Assembly: GCA_018350325.1 (NCBI GenBank)
Contig: JAEVLN010000003.1
Coordinates: 4,354,745 to 4,418,744, forward strand
Length of the DNA stretch: 64,000 bases
Origin: Globodera rostochiensis
Lineage: Eukaryota > Nematoda > Chromadorea > Rhabditida > Heteroderidae
Direction of reading: 5' to 3'
This document shows, piece after piece, positions 9,700-20,000 of the stretch. The stretch's first letter is position 1, and the number at the start of each line of letters is the position of its first letter. Position numbers and translations under genes: made by a program. The notes below the pieces were generated by a model. The model was not told where the DNA came from. It saw only the letters and a program-made list of their open reading frames with translations, and made no database searches.

Positions 9700-12074
9700 A
9701 TGGCGTCGACGTCGTCCAGTAAATTTTGGAAATTTTGTGCCCGCAAAAAAATTATATTAAAAATTTTGCTTCTGCTGGGAGTCTGTTCGACTTTTTTTGA
9801 GTTTTCGCAATTTCAGGCCGGCCCAGCCAGAGCTCCAAGCTGTTGAACGATTACCGCAACAACCGTATTGCCAATCTTCAACTCGCCGATTTGGGCAAAA
9901 ACGTCCTGGAGTTTGCGCGGGACCCGCTCGGTTCAAGGTGGGAATTGTTGCGTGAACGATTTGAACAGCCCGGGCTGGCGAAGCTAAGCGATTGAACAAA
10001 ACATTAAATGTTATGGCCTTAAAATGTGTTCAGTTCATAAAAAATGATCGTTTTTGAGCTGGTGCGGAGGGGGAGGGGAAAGTCGAATCTTAGGAGTGAA
10101 TTTTGAATTTTTGACCCGATTTGTTAAGATTTTCAAGGAAAATTTAAAATTGGAAATTTAAATGAATCTTGTTAAAAAAATTGGGCAAAAAATTGTAAAA
10201 GTGATAAATAAAAGGTCCCCCCCCCCCTCGTGTTTTTTTTGTCGAATTTTATTTCGGGGGGGGGGGGGGGGGGTCGCACACATTTAATAAAAGCGTGGAA
10301 AGTATTTTAGATGGATGTGTAAATCGACCTAAAATTGCACCAAAAATTCAATAAATGATCAAAACAAACTAAAAAAAACAGACTGCCAACCCTTTTGGCC
10401 AGCTTTTTACCCCTAATTTGTAAGAATCGACTTTTTTTTTGGCTTGGCCCTCCCTCCCCCCGAAATTTTTTTCTGGCTACGGGCCTTGGTGAGCGATGTG
10501 CAAAATGTCCGATAGCCTTTTGAGTTGTCTTTTTTTACTGTAATTTTCGGTCATTTTTTCTTTAGTAAATTTGTCAAAAAATGGACATTCAAATTTCATA
10601 AAAAATCGAAGAGTTTGACGAATCCGGATGCGGTTTTTCCCCCCGATGCGGATTCAGCTTCTCTGCTATGGCATTATAACATCCCGGAATACATTCAGTT
10701 ACACCGATTTAAACCCGTTTTGGGCTTTTTAGACCAAACCGGTTTCGGAAATTTTCATCTCGCCGAGTATTAAAAGTTACCGAGACCGTTTATCTTTTAA
10801 GATACTTATGCGTAGAATAAAAGAATAGGCAAAGAGGTAACCCCGGCGGATGGGACTCGAACTCACGAAGCGGAATCACTCGTTTCCTTACAGAAGCCAA
10901 ATCAAAAACGATCATTTTTAATGCATTGATCCAATACCAGTATTTGGTTAAAAAAAGCATTTCGCCAGGTTCATCAATCAAAAGTTGGGGCGTGCCAATC
11001 CGACGGAGGAGGCTCACCTGATGGACGCACTGCGTGGCCACGTGTTGACATTAGCCACGCACATGTGCGGCTGTCACGTGATCAAAGCGGCGTTGGAATC
11101 GTTGAACAGAATGTCACAGATTGAGGCAAAATCATTACGAATATTCGATCAAAAAATGTAATTTCATTTAGATAATCATGAGTTATCGGCGCAAGTCATT
11201 CCCCTGTCCCTCAATAAGTACGGCTGTCGGGTGATCCAACGTGTGCTTGAACACTGCACGGAGCAGCAAAAGCGTCCCATGTTGGAACAACTGCTTGGCA
11301 ATGTGCTCTCTTTGACCACTGATCAGGTGGTTGAAGGGCGGGCGGGGATTCAATTTTAAGCACTTGAATCATAACCATTTTTGTTCAAGTACGGCAGCTA
11401 CGTGATCCAACACGTGATTAAGCATCGACTACCTGAGGATCGGGAGCGCATTGTGCGAAGTCTGCACGATGATGTGCTCATTTTTAAAATCTTCAAAAAA
11501 TTTCCTTTTGGCACCTATCGGCGCCGTCGGACTTCTCTCTCCATTCCTAACCACAAAAGGCCATTGTCCCAATATAAATTTTCAAATATAAATTAGGTAA
11601 ATATTTAAATTTTGCCCTTAAAAGATTACCTCCATGTCCGTCCATGAATGCGGTAGTCGGGTGATCGAACAACTTTGTGATCGAACATGTGATTGAACAT
11701 GGACTGCCCGAAGACCGGGAGCGTATTGTGCGCAGTCTGCAGGGCAACATTATTATGAATAACGGACATCTCAACTCCTTCTGCAGCGTAATCCACAAGT
11801 GTTTCATCTTTGGGACGATGGAGCAGAGAAATGCGCTGATCGACGAGTTTTGTGCGGAGTGAGTTGTTTCCCGAGAACCCCAAACCGTTCATTTTTGTTG
11901 CTTTCTGTTCAGCAACGGCTCTGGCAGCCCGCCTTTGTTGGAAATGATAAAGCATCCGTTCGGCAACAAAGTTGTGCAGAAAATGATGGACGTTGCGGAC
12001 TTTGCGCGTCGTCAGAAAATTATGTTGGCCATCAAAACTGCTCCGCTTAAAAGCACGGCAAAAAGATCATCGGA
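9700..12074 (+). pseudogene. Pumilio/PUF family gene copy A, probably a pseudogene
   Basis: Exon-like blocks are 9700-9718 (MASTSS start), 9817-9937 (LLNDYRNNRIANLQLADLG), 10969-11125 (FINQKLGRANPTEEAHLMD), 11172-11326, 11390-11473, 11625-11858 and 11913-12074. They encode PUF repeats of the YGSYVIQHVIKH type, ending with the C-terminal repeat HPFGNKVVQKMMDVAD. PUF proteins bind 3'UTRs and repress or destabilise mRNAs. Two lesions suggest decay. The block at 11172 is one base shorter than in copies B and C, so the preceding GC-AG junction loses frame. At about 11670-11685 two repeats are fused with a frameshift, GSRVIEQ running into an out-of-frame VIEHVIEHG. It carries one intron (11327-11389) absent from the other copies and lies in opposite orientation to them. 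Confidence 0.75.
10000..10960. other. Intron of PUF copy A with long G-run and tRNA-like fragment
   Basis: The intron between 9938 and 10968 contains an 18-base G-run (10256-10273), C-runs near 10217, and a tRNA-derived fragment at about 10847-10905. The fragment's minus strand has the B-box-like GAGTTCGAGTCCC, but no full cloverleaf is visible. Confidence 0.5.
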
Positions 12075-12189
12075 GTGAGTTTTGTGTTAGCTTTTCTGCG
12101 CCTTTTGCATTTGGTTGGGGGAATAATTCGTTTTCCCTAACCCATGGCCATTGGAAAATTCGGTGTAAGCGTTAAGGCTGTCTGTCGGT

Positions 12190-12810
12190 AGTGTCTCAGA
12201 ATACGACACGATATTTATGGGGCATGCCAAAAGTGTACGATATGTTTCCCTACGGTAAACCTGGTAGCCAAGCGATTTTTGTGTTGATTTGTTTTAGCTG
12301 AAAGTTTTTTGAGTTTCAGATCGTTTAACATCGTTCAACCACAGCAGCAAAGGCGCGGCGAATAACGGATAATGTGGCGCTTTTAATGATTGAATAATTT
12401 ATTTCTGTTGCTCGTCGGACAATTACTGGTCTTTTGTCTTGGGAAAGTGATATTCAAAATAATTTTAGAATTTTGAAATCACTTTAAATATTAATTGTAT
12501 TTTATTTACAGTTTTTGTTTTGTGGGTACCGTTTGACAAAAGGCTTTTTGTCTTGAAAGCATTTTAATCACAGTATTTATTGCCATAAAACAACAAACAA
12601 ACGAATTTATAAAATGAAAAGAAATGAACGAATTCATTAAAATATGCAAATGTTTTGGTCCAATAACAGAAGTGCCCGGATTTTGAAGATTTTGGAAATG
12701 ATCGGGACCAGGTTTCTACTAAATTTTTGAAACTTTTTGCAAAAAATGACAAAGTTGTGATTTTACTGGAATCTGTAAAGACAAATTGCAGAAACGGGGC
12801 CAAAAAATTC
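12190..12810. other. Intergenic, no gene seen
   Basis: AT-rich DNA between PUF copy A and the duplicated neuroligin tail. I see no exon chain or structured RNA. Confidence 0.4.
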
Positions 12811-12812
12811 CC

Positions 12813-13260
12813 TAAAATAAATGCCCAAAATTTATATTTAATGGCGCTTGTGTCATTCGAAACAAATAAAAAATGAATTTTTATACAACAAAAAATCACA
12901 TTTTTATTTCAAAAACTCGTTGTCGATGTTTTCGTCGTTAAACCTGGATTTCGTCCAGTAGTTGTTGTTGGCCGGTTGCCGCCCCTTCAGCTCCTTGTCA
13001 AAAATTTGAAAATTGAAAAAGCCTGCGATATAATTGGGAGATTTCTGTAAAAAGATAAATTTTTTGGTGATTTTTGGGTTTTGCTCCAATTGGACCCAAA
13101 ACCAAAAAAATTTGGTCCAATTTTTTGTACAAAAAAACCCAAAAATTTTTTGGTTCGGTCTCTACTCTAAATATTGAATTTAAATGAGCCAACCCCCCTA
13201 AATTTATTGCTAAATGGATTTTAAATATTTTATTATTATAAATTGCCCGAAGCTAACTAA
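12813..13260 (-). pseudogene. Duplicated fragment of the neuroligin last exon and 3'UTR
   Basis: About 100 bp at 12813-12905 match the 3' flank of the neuroligin gene at 25340-25440 almost base for base. The adjacent minus-strand exon-like block encodes ELKGRQPANNNYWTKSRFND and ends IDNEFLK, against KGNNNN...WTKSRFDDENIDNEF in the intact gene. The match resumes at about 13170-13260 with the last-intron sequence, after roughly 150 bp of unrelated DNA. No upstream exons are present, so this is a partial duplication rather than a gene. One extra A at the stop extends the copy by two codons. Confidence 0.8.
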
Positions 13261-13264
13261 TTTT

Positions 13265-14020
13265 TGATGGAATTTGTTAAGAAAGTTGGCCAAAAAAGGA
13301 TTAATTTTGCAAAAAAAAAGGTCACCCCAATCGTAAATAAATTCCACCGCTTTTTCTGCACTTCATCAATTGCCGGAATAAAACAAAGATTTGCATATTT
13401 TTGCTGAATTTTAATTTGGACGGAGGAAAAAATCCGGAAAAATTTTCGTTTTGTTTGTCATTTCTCTAAAATTTCAATTGGTATTAAAATCCGGCCCCTA
13501 AAATCAAAGAGTAAACTTTGCTCTTATCAATTTGGGTCTTTGACACTAAAAAAGAACAACGACCAGCAAAACTCTTTAAAAATGCTTTCTCCAATTTTCA
13601 ATGGGCAAAAGTGCTTAGCTTTTCTTTTTTTAATCACAAAAAGTGTTTATGAAAATTCTTTAAAAGTTTAAAAATGCTGTTTCAGCAACAAATGTACACC
13701 AATCACTTCGCTTGGCAGGGCTTTATCGTTGTGAACACTTTTTGGTTTTCGACCTTTGGAAATGTTTGGTATAAAAGTGCGGAGAAAGAGACTCAAATTG
13801 ACCAAAAAGGTTCATTCAATTTTTATTAAAATATATTTCGAAATTTATTCCAATTACTCCCCTCGAGCTTTGGTCGGGGTTTTCGCCCCAAGTGCCGAAT
13901 TTGAGATTTTTGTTGAAAAACACCGAAAATTTAACCCCCCCCCCCCCGACGTCGGGGTGCCACCAACTTTAAATCAAAGGTTTTACGTTTGTTTGCAGCA
14001 AAAGTGATTTAAATTTGGCA
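13265..14020. other. Upstream region of the expansin-like gene
   Basis: AT-rich intergenic DNA with a C-run at about 13935-13947 followed by the half-element CGTCGGGGTGCCA. A pyrimidine-rich GTTTGTTTGCAG ends at 13998, 25 bases before the start codon, and could be a spliced-leader trans-splice acceptor. Confidence 0.4.
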
Positions 14021-14023
14021 AAA

Positions 14024-15012
14024 ATGTTCGCCGCCAATTCTCTGCTGCTTCTCCCAATCATGCTGTCATTCATTTCTTTGGCATTTTGTGCCGACTCTTC
14101 GCTGGTTGTGTCGCCTGCTTACAGTACCAAGCAAACGTGCCTTTCCGAAGCGTCCGCCACCGGCCCGATCAGTGCGCAACTGAAGAAAGCGCAAAAAGGA
14201 GGCAAATTCACCCACTACGGCATCGGCGGTCGCGGCGCCTGCGGATTGGACATTGATACGGTAGAGTTATAAAAAAGAAAATTTATACGGTATACAGTAT
14301 GCGTTGGACACTGTATGTATGGTAAGGTTGCACTGACATGGTATACGGTATGGGTCCGGGCATTGATACGATATGAGGTGGACCAAAAAAGGTTTTGAAG
14401 GAATTTTGAAAAACCGGACCATTTTAGTCCCAGGGTGGACACTTTAGTACTGGTCCAGGTCCCGTGCTATCCTAGTAATACACAATGTAAATATGTATTT
14501 ATTGAAGCCCACAAAATCTGCGGCCGGCTCAGGAACACTTTTCAACTCCAGCGCCGTTTGGGTGCTCTCGTGTTTGCCGGACGCAAGATACCTGCTCGAC
14601 GACCTTGTGTGCATCAACAAATGTGTCCAAATTCAATACAAACAAAAAACGTAATTCTATTAAAAGTGCGTGGCGTGCCGCCGTTTTTTTGTCCAAAGTT
14701 TTTTCCTCTTTTTTTTTTTGCTGCAAAATTCGGCGTTTTACCCGGCACCGGTCGCTTAGACCACCGGACTCAATTGGAACGCGCGTAAAAATCATTTTTT
14801 TGCCAATTTTGCGCAGCCTCACCGTCCCGATCAACAACAAATGCTCGGAGTGCGCAATTGACCATGTCGATCTTTCCGAAGAAGCATTCGCGTGGTTGGA
14901 GCCGGACACATCGGTTGGGGTGGCGACCGGTAACAGAACAATTTAAATTTTAAAATTTTATTTTTCAATTACATTTACAGAAGCAACAATCACATACATT
15001 CAGTGTCCATGA
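14024..15012 (+). CDS. Secreted expansin-like protein (DPBB / EG45-like domain only), complete, 4 exons
   Basis: Exons 14024-14260, 14508-14650, 14817-14929 and 14981-15012 join in frame through GT-AG introns to give 174 aa. The start is the ATG at 14024 in an AAAATG context; an upstream in-frame TTG is not a credible eukaryotic start. Residues 1 to about 22 form a signal peptide (LLLLPIMLSFISLAFCA). The mature protein is one double-psi beta-barrel expansin domain 1: GKFTHYGIGGRGACG, VLSCLPDARYLLDD, LTVPINNKCSECAIDHVDLS (the H-D-L-S signature) and a final ITYIQCP. No CBM or second expansin domain is present. Such proteins loosen plant cell walls without hydrolysis. They are known from Globodera, Heterodera, Ditylenchus and Bursaphelenchus, are made in the oesophageal glands, and are thought to be horizontally acquired. 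The gene is intact. Confidence 0.92.
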
Positions 15013-15218
15013 AATTGTTGAAAACTGACAGAAGATAGAAAAAATGCATAAAAATTGTTGTAGTGATGATTCTGTTTTTTTTTGTTTTGTTAAAATATAT
15101 TTATTCTGTCATTTTGAAGAATTTAATCGTGTCCATTAACTATTCAAAGTTAATACAAATTAATAGGGAGCGTTTAGACACTAAAATGGTAAAAGTAATA
15201 ATTAAAAAACCCAAAAAG

Positions 15219-15434
15219 CAGGCCTGCTCACGGTTACCCGCGGTTAACGGTTATGGAATTTTAAAAGGTCGCGGTTACGGGCGGTTAACGGTTACGAGTG
15301 TTTGAGGACGGGCGGTTACGGGCGGTTAACGGTTACGAGTGTTTGAGGACGGGCGGTTACGGGCGGTTAACGGTTACGAGTGTTTGAGGACGGGCGGTTA
15401 CGGTTACGAAAATTGGTAACCGTGAGCACCCCTG
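15219..15434. mobile_element. hAT-type MITE, 216 bp, 8-bp TSD, internal 41-bp repeats
   Basis: The element is flanked by the 8-bp direct repeat CCAAAAAG (15211-15218 and 15435-15442). Its ends are imperfect inverted repeats, CAGGCCTGCTCACGGTTACC against CAGGGGTGCTCACGGTTACC. The interior has about three copies of a 41-bp unit (GGCGGTTAACGGTTACGAGT, then GTTTGAGGACG). It has no coding capacity and lies 200 bp downstream of the expansin-like gene. Confidence 0.88.
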
Positions 15435-15759
15435 CCAAAAAGTCACAATCAGCCAATTTCTGCCTTAGATTTGTAAAATATATAATTAAATTATTCACGT
15501 CTTTTGCATCTTCATTTTTTTAAATGAAAAATTTGATCTTTTGGGCTGAGCCTTTCGGCTTTTGCATCTTTCTTAAGAATAATAAAAAAATTTTCAGTCT
15601 ATTCGAGGCACGGATGCTGGTAGAATTAATTACGTATTACTCGAGTTACGCGGTTTTTGCTGTAATTATGTAGATAGATCTCGACTCTCAAAAACAGTAC
15701 AAATCTTTAAAAAAAGTACAGTTGGCAACCCTGAGATAGATATAAATTAAATTCAATAT

Positions 15760-16101
15760 TGTGAAGCCGAACCCAGTTGACCACCAACAATCTGTTGTCC
15801 CCGCCCCCTCCCCCCGTGAGCACCGGACGTCCATTTAAGCGATCAGCCCCCAACGATCGGAAGAAATCCCACCCAGCACTTGTGTGCCTTTTCTCTCTGT
15901 TGCGGACGATCGATCCTTCACCTTTTCCTTCACCGCCGATAAACATTTCCATCAGAGCTCTGCGGGGCTTGGGGTTCGGAAGGGGAGGACAGAAGTCCAG
16001 GGCCCGGGCGGCTTGTCCCCAAATGCCATCATCCCCACTCGTTCCCCAATGCCCATTCCCCTGTCCTTCCTCCCCTCAGTTATGGCGCCCCGGGCGCTTC
16101 A
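15760..16101 (+). repeat. 5' LTR of the retroelement
   Basis: A 342-bp copy of the sequence at 23681-24022, differing by one visible base in the AGAAG(T/C)CCAGG segment. It starts TG, ends CA, and GTGAAGC at the start is inverted as GCTTCAC at the end. Confidence 0.9.
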
Positions 16102-16102
16102 C

Positions 16103-16119
16103 TGGTAGCACCGGATGCC
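16103..16119 (+). promoter_or_regulatory. Primer binding site
   Basis: TGGTAGCACCGGATGCC begins one base after the left LTR. TGG is the expected complement of a tRNA 3' CCA end. I could not assign the primer tRNA. Confidence 0.6.
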
Positions 16120-16778
16120 AGCACACCACTGGCGTTCTGTCGAAAATTTGGAGGAGTGCGAAGGGATGAGGCGTGCAATCAAGCAGCAAAATACCTCCCT
16201 CGGGAGAGCAGTCATGAATTAGGCGAAACACAAAAAAAATGTGAAATTATCAGTTTAAGATTCCAACAAATGGTAAATGAATGCGAAACGGTTCAAAACC
16301 TAAGAAGAAAATTCAAATTCAAATGCATTTCATTCAATTAATTATTTCCACACAAATAATCAGACAACCGGCACAGTCAGGGCACGTGATAATGGAGGCA
16401 CCTGAGAAATATTGCATTTTACGCCGGAAGCAATGCATTAGCTATGGGAATTTAAGTGTAATTCACAGAGGCAATTCTCCGCGGCGAACGGAAGTCAATG
16501 GCGTTCTCACCACCACTCATCGCAAACATTTTTTTATCAGCAGTCGGCCTTTCCCCATAATGGGATTTCAGTCATTCAATCATTCAGTCATTCCGACCGA
16601 TCGACACTTGAGGAAAATTGCCTCCGACAATTAAATCACTTTGATTTTTTTTTCTTTTCATTTTTTTTCAAAAGTCAAGTGCCAATACAATCATTTTCAG
16701 CTTCAAATAATTTCGAATCTAAACCACAACCAATCGGCCCCAATCCTAACAACACAATCCTCAACACTGGTGTGACAT

Positions 16779-17093
16779 ATGTCACATTCCAAAAGAAATG
16801 GCTCTAGGGCCACCAGTCACGAGAGCGACGAAGAAACTAAGATTGCCACAATTGATCGCGCATTTTGGACAGGGAAAACAACAGTCAAAATTCCCGATTT
16901 GGAAAAAGCCCATATGGAAGTATTTAGACTGGAGGGAGCCGTGAATAGGAGCTTAAGGCTAATAAACCGTCGAGCGTGCGCCAACACCGTGGCATTAAAC
17001 AAAATGGCTGGTGAGATAAACAATAATATGGGCGTCCTTCACGCACGCATTGAGTCACTTTCGGATCAAAAAGTCCCAAAACCCGTTCTATGA
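16779..17093 (+). CDS. Retroelement leader ORF, 104 aa
   Basis: This ORF follows the PBS region, and its stop overlaps the start of the next ORF as ATGA (17090-17093), an arrangement suited to termination-reinitiation. It is charged, with a predicted helical middle (KAHMEVFRLEGAVNRSLRLI), and has no recognised domain. It may be an N-terminal gag piece. Confidence 0.55.
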   Translation: MSHSKRNGSRATSHESDEETKIATIDRAFWTGKTTVKIPDLEKAHMEVFRLEGAVNRSLRLINRRACANTVALNKMAGEINNNMGVLHARIESLSDQKVPKPVL

Positions 17094-20000
17094 CTCCTCC
17101 ATCCCTAAACCCACGCTCAAGTGAAGAAGTAAATGAGGAAGAGGGTGGAAATAATGAGGACGAAAGTTATCACGATCCGCTCGCGGACGACAGTCAAGAA
17201 TTTGTAGCACTTAACACCTTAACGGGAATTATAGGACAATTAGAAGTTTTTGGGGAAGATTCGGTCATCGCATTCGATGAATGGGCAGAAAGATTCGGAG
17301 ATTATGTTGGCGCAGTAGGTCGGAGCTGGAGTGATGACGAGAAAATAGCCCGACTTAAAATGTCTCTCATCGGAACACCGAGGCAACTTTTTAAGCAGCT
17401 AACGGCAGCTGAATCAGCGAATATTGGATTGGCAATAAGAGGAATTCGCCTAAAATTGGACTCCCCTCAAAGACGGGAGCTGACCAAAAGAACGTTATCA
17501 CTGTGCAAGCAGAGAGAGAATGAAACGGTTTCGGACTTTTTAAAACGGTTATCCCCACTGGTGGAAATGGTCAATCCCTCCCTGAATGAACAGCAGAGGA
17601 AAGAGAAAGTCTGTGAAGAATTTTTAGATCGAGTAAAGCCAAACATAGGTTTTCTCATTCGTTTAGTCGGATTAAATTCTGTCAAAGATTTGGACAGGGT
17701 GAAAGCTCAAGCAGAAGAGCTGGAGTCTCTTCTATTGGCAGACAGAGGACAAATGCCAGACAGCCTAGGGAATACGGTACAAGCACTCAGCGGTCAGCGA
17801 GCTGCGTTTCAGCAACAAGTGAACAACAACAACTTACCTCGGATGAGACCTCAATTCGTCTCTGAAGCCAATTCAACACCATTTGGCAACAGAAACCGGA
17901 ATTTTAATGGCACCAATCAATTTGGGCAGTACCGAAACCAAAACGACCGGCGTCCGAACAACCAGCAAATGCAAAGCCAACGTCGATGGAGCAACAGGCC
18001 GGTCTGCAATTACTGCGGCAAAATCGGTCATTTGGCAAATTTCTGTCGAATCAGGCAAGCTCAATTCGTTAGGAACAGAAACACACCTCAATATGGAAGA
18101 GATCAAAGATTTGGAAGAAATAATAATGCGGCGGTTGCTAGTTCTAGTCAACAAAATCCAATGAATGTTTCAATGTTGGATTCGGATCAACTAATACGCG
18201 CAATTTCAAATTTGGGGATCATGAATCAGCCCTCGGGCAGCTCAGTCAAGGAAGAGAGTACCAAAGCGGTTAATGTAATCACAACAATAGAGACTCAAAA
18301 AGTTGACAAACCTTCAGAGGAAGTTCAAGGCACTTCGAGTGCACGTGTCACAGAACTTGAATCACCCAATCCGGTGGTCAAAGCATCAAATTGGGAAGGA
18401 ATTGGTCCGAAAATTACAAAACTTTTAATGATCGTTTTTTTCTTAACATTGATCAAGTCCTGTCCAGTTTTTGTCCAGGCCAATTCAGATATTCCCTCTC
18501 CCAAAAATCCAATTTGGTGTCAAACGCACGTAGGAGGAACGGTATGGTCCCTTCCATCATTTAATCCGTGTCCTGCACCACAAACCAATCAAATTCAAAC
18601 TCCTAGCAAAAGAGCCATTTGGCTGTACAAACCAAATGCTTTTCAATACGAGGCCGATGCCTGGGCCTGTCGAAAGGTCCAAAAAAATGCTCAAAAGCAC
18701 ACTTCACTATCCAATGTTCCCATAATTGAAAAATTGGACCCGGACCAGCTGGATGTGGAACGTGAGGAATGTCAGCAGATGATCGCGCATCAGAAATGCA
18801 GCTTCGGCACTCTCACCAAAGACGGCGAATTATTCCACACTGACAACAAAATAGATCTCACACCACGTGCGTGGCTGTTTGGATCTTTCAATTGGGTAAG
18901 TGTCAGTAGCGAAAACTGTTACTTATTTAAAACCAAAATTGTCACATCGTTTGGAAGCCCCTCAATTCAAAATTCGGTTGGGAATTCTGATCACTGTCCT
19001 TTTGGGAAGGGTGAATGTCTTCTCGATGATAAAACATTTCTCGTTTGGAATGCTTCCTCAGCGAAGAACTGTGAATTCACCCCCTTGGGTATGTTCAAAG
19101 GCCACATGTTGGGAAACACATGGATTTCAGACAAGGAGCCATTACTCCTTACCTTTGAACCTCAACCGAAAATTGTAAAATCATGTAACACAAATCTGAC
19201 TCTCTCTCACCAGGGCTATGCAATTTTTAATGAAACTTCAAAAAAGCATAGGGGCAGACGCGAGACAGAAAGCATTGTAACTGATTCTCAACTCGAATCT
19301 GAATTGTCGTACCTAAGCTGGCAAATTTCCGAAACTTCACGATTTTCATTTGTCCACGCGTTCAACAGCATCTGTCAACACATTATGGAAGCCAAACGCT
19401 GGGCTTTATCTGCAGCAACAGCGGAACCCACAACATTGGCTCGGGTGATTTTCAATTCGTCACTTCTTCATGCTAAAAATGTCGGGCCAGGAATACTCAA
19501 AATTTGGCCCTGTGTTGAAATGAAGAAAGATGATTTTAATTTTATTCCTCTCGGGGAAAACAGTCATGCGGAGAATGAGTGTTTTGAAGACCTGCCAATG
19601 GAATTTAAATCAGACGGAAAGGTCCTAACTGCATTTATAGTCCCAAAGACCATGGAAATTGTTGCTCATTCAAAAAAAGCCCCATGCTTAGAATTTCGCC
19701 GTCAACTCGTTAAAATCGATGGTGAACTTTTATACGTCGATCAGCTAAATGCTAGAATTGAGAAAGCAAAAATAAATCGTATGGACACTCAAGGCATTAG
19801 TGAATTCGTAGTTCCCTCTATTCCTCGACATACCTTCCACCATTTACTTTTAAATAACGTGTCGGATCTGTTCACTCACCTTTATCTAACCAATCAAATT
19901 AAAATAAGCGAAGTAACTTACAAAATTCTTAAGAAAGACGGAAAAACGTCAGTTGCCCCTTCAGAACAGTGGAAAGTTACAAAAAACGAAATTTCCCGAT

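Noticed and set aside
9901..9994. Extension of PUF exon 1 (residues WELLRERFEQP)
   Set aside because: This is intron read-through. Splicing at TCAAG|GTGGGA joins to FINQKLGRANP in all three copies and restores a normal PUF repeat 1.
15777..16169. Proline-rich frames of 74-185 codons near 15.8-16.2 kb and 23.7-24.2 kb
   Set aside because: They lie in the LTRs, and the same frame occurs in both copies as a by-product of the repeat.
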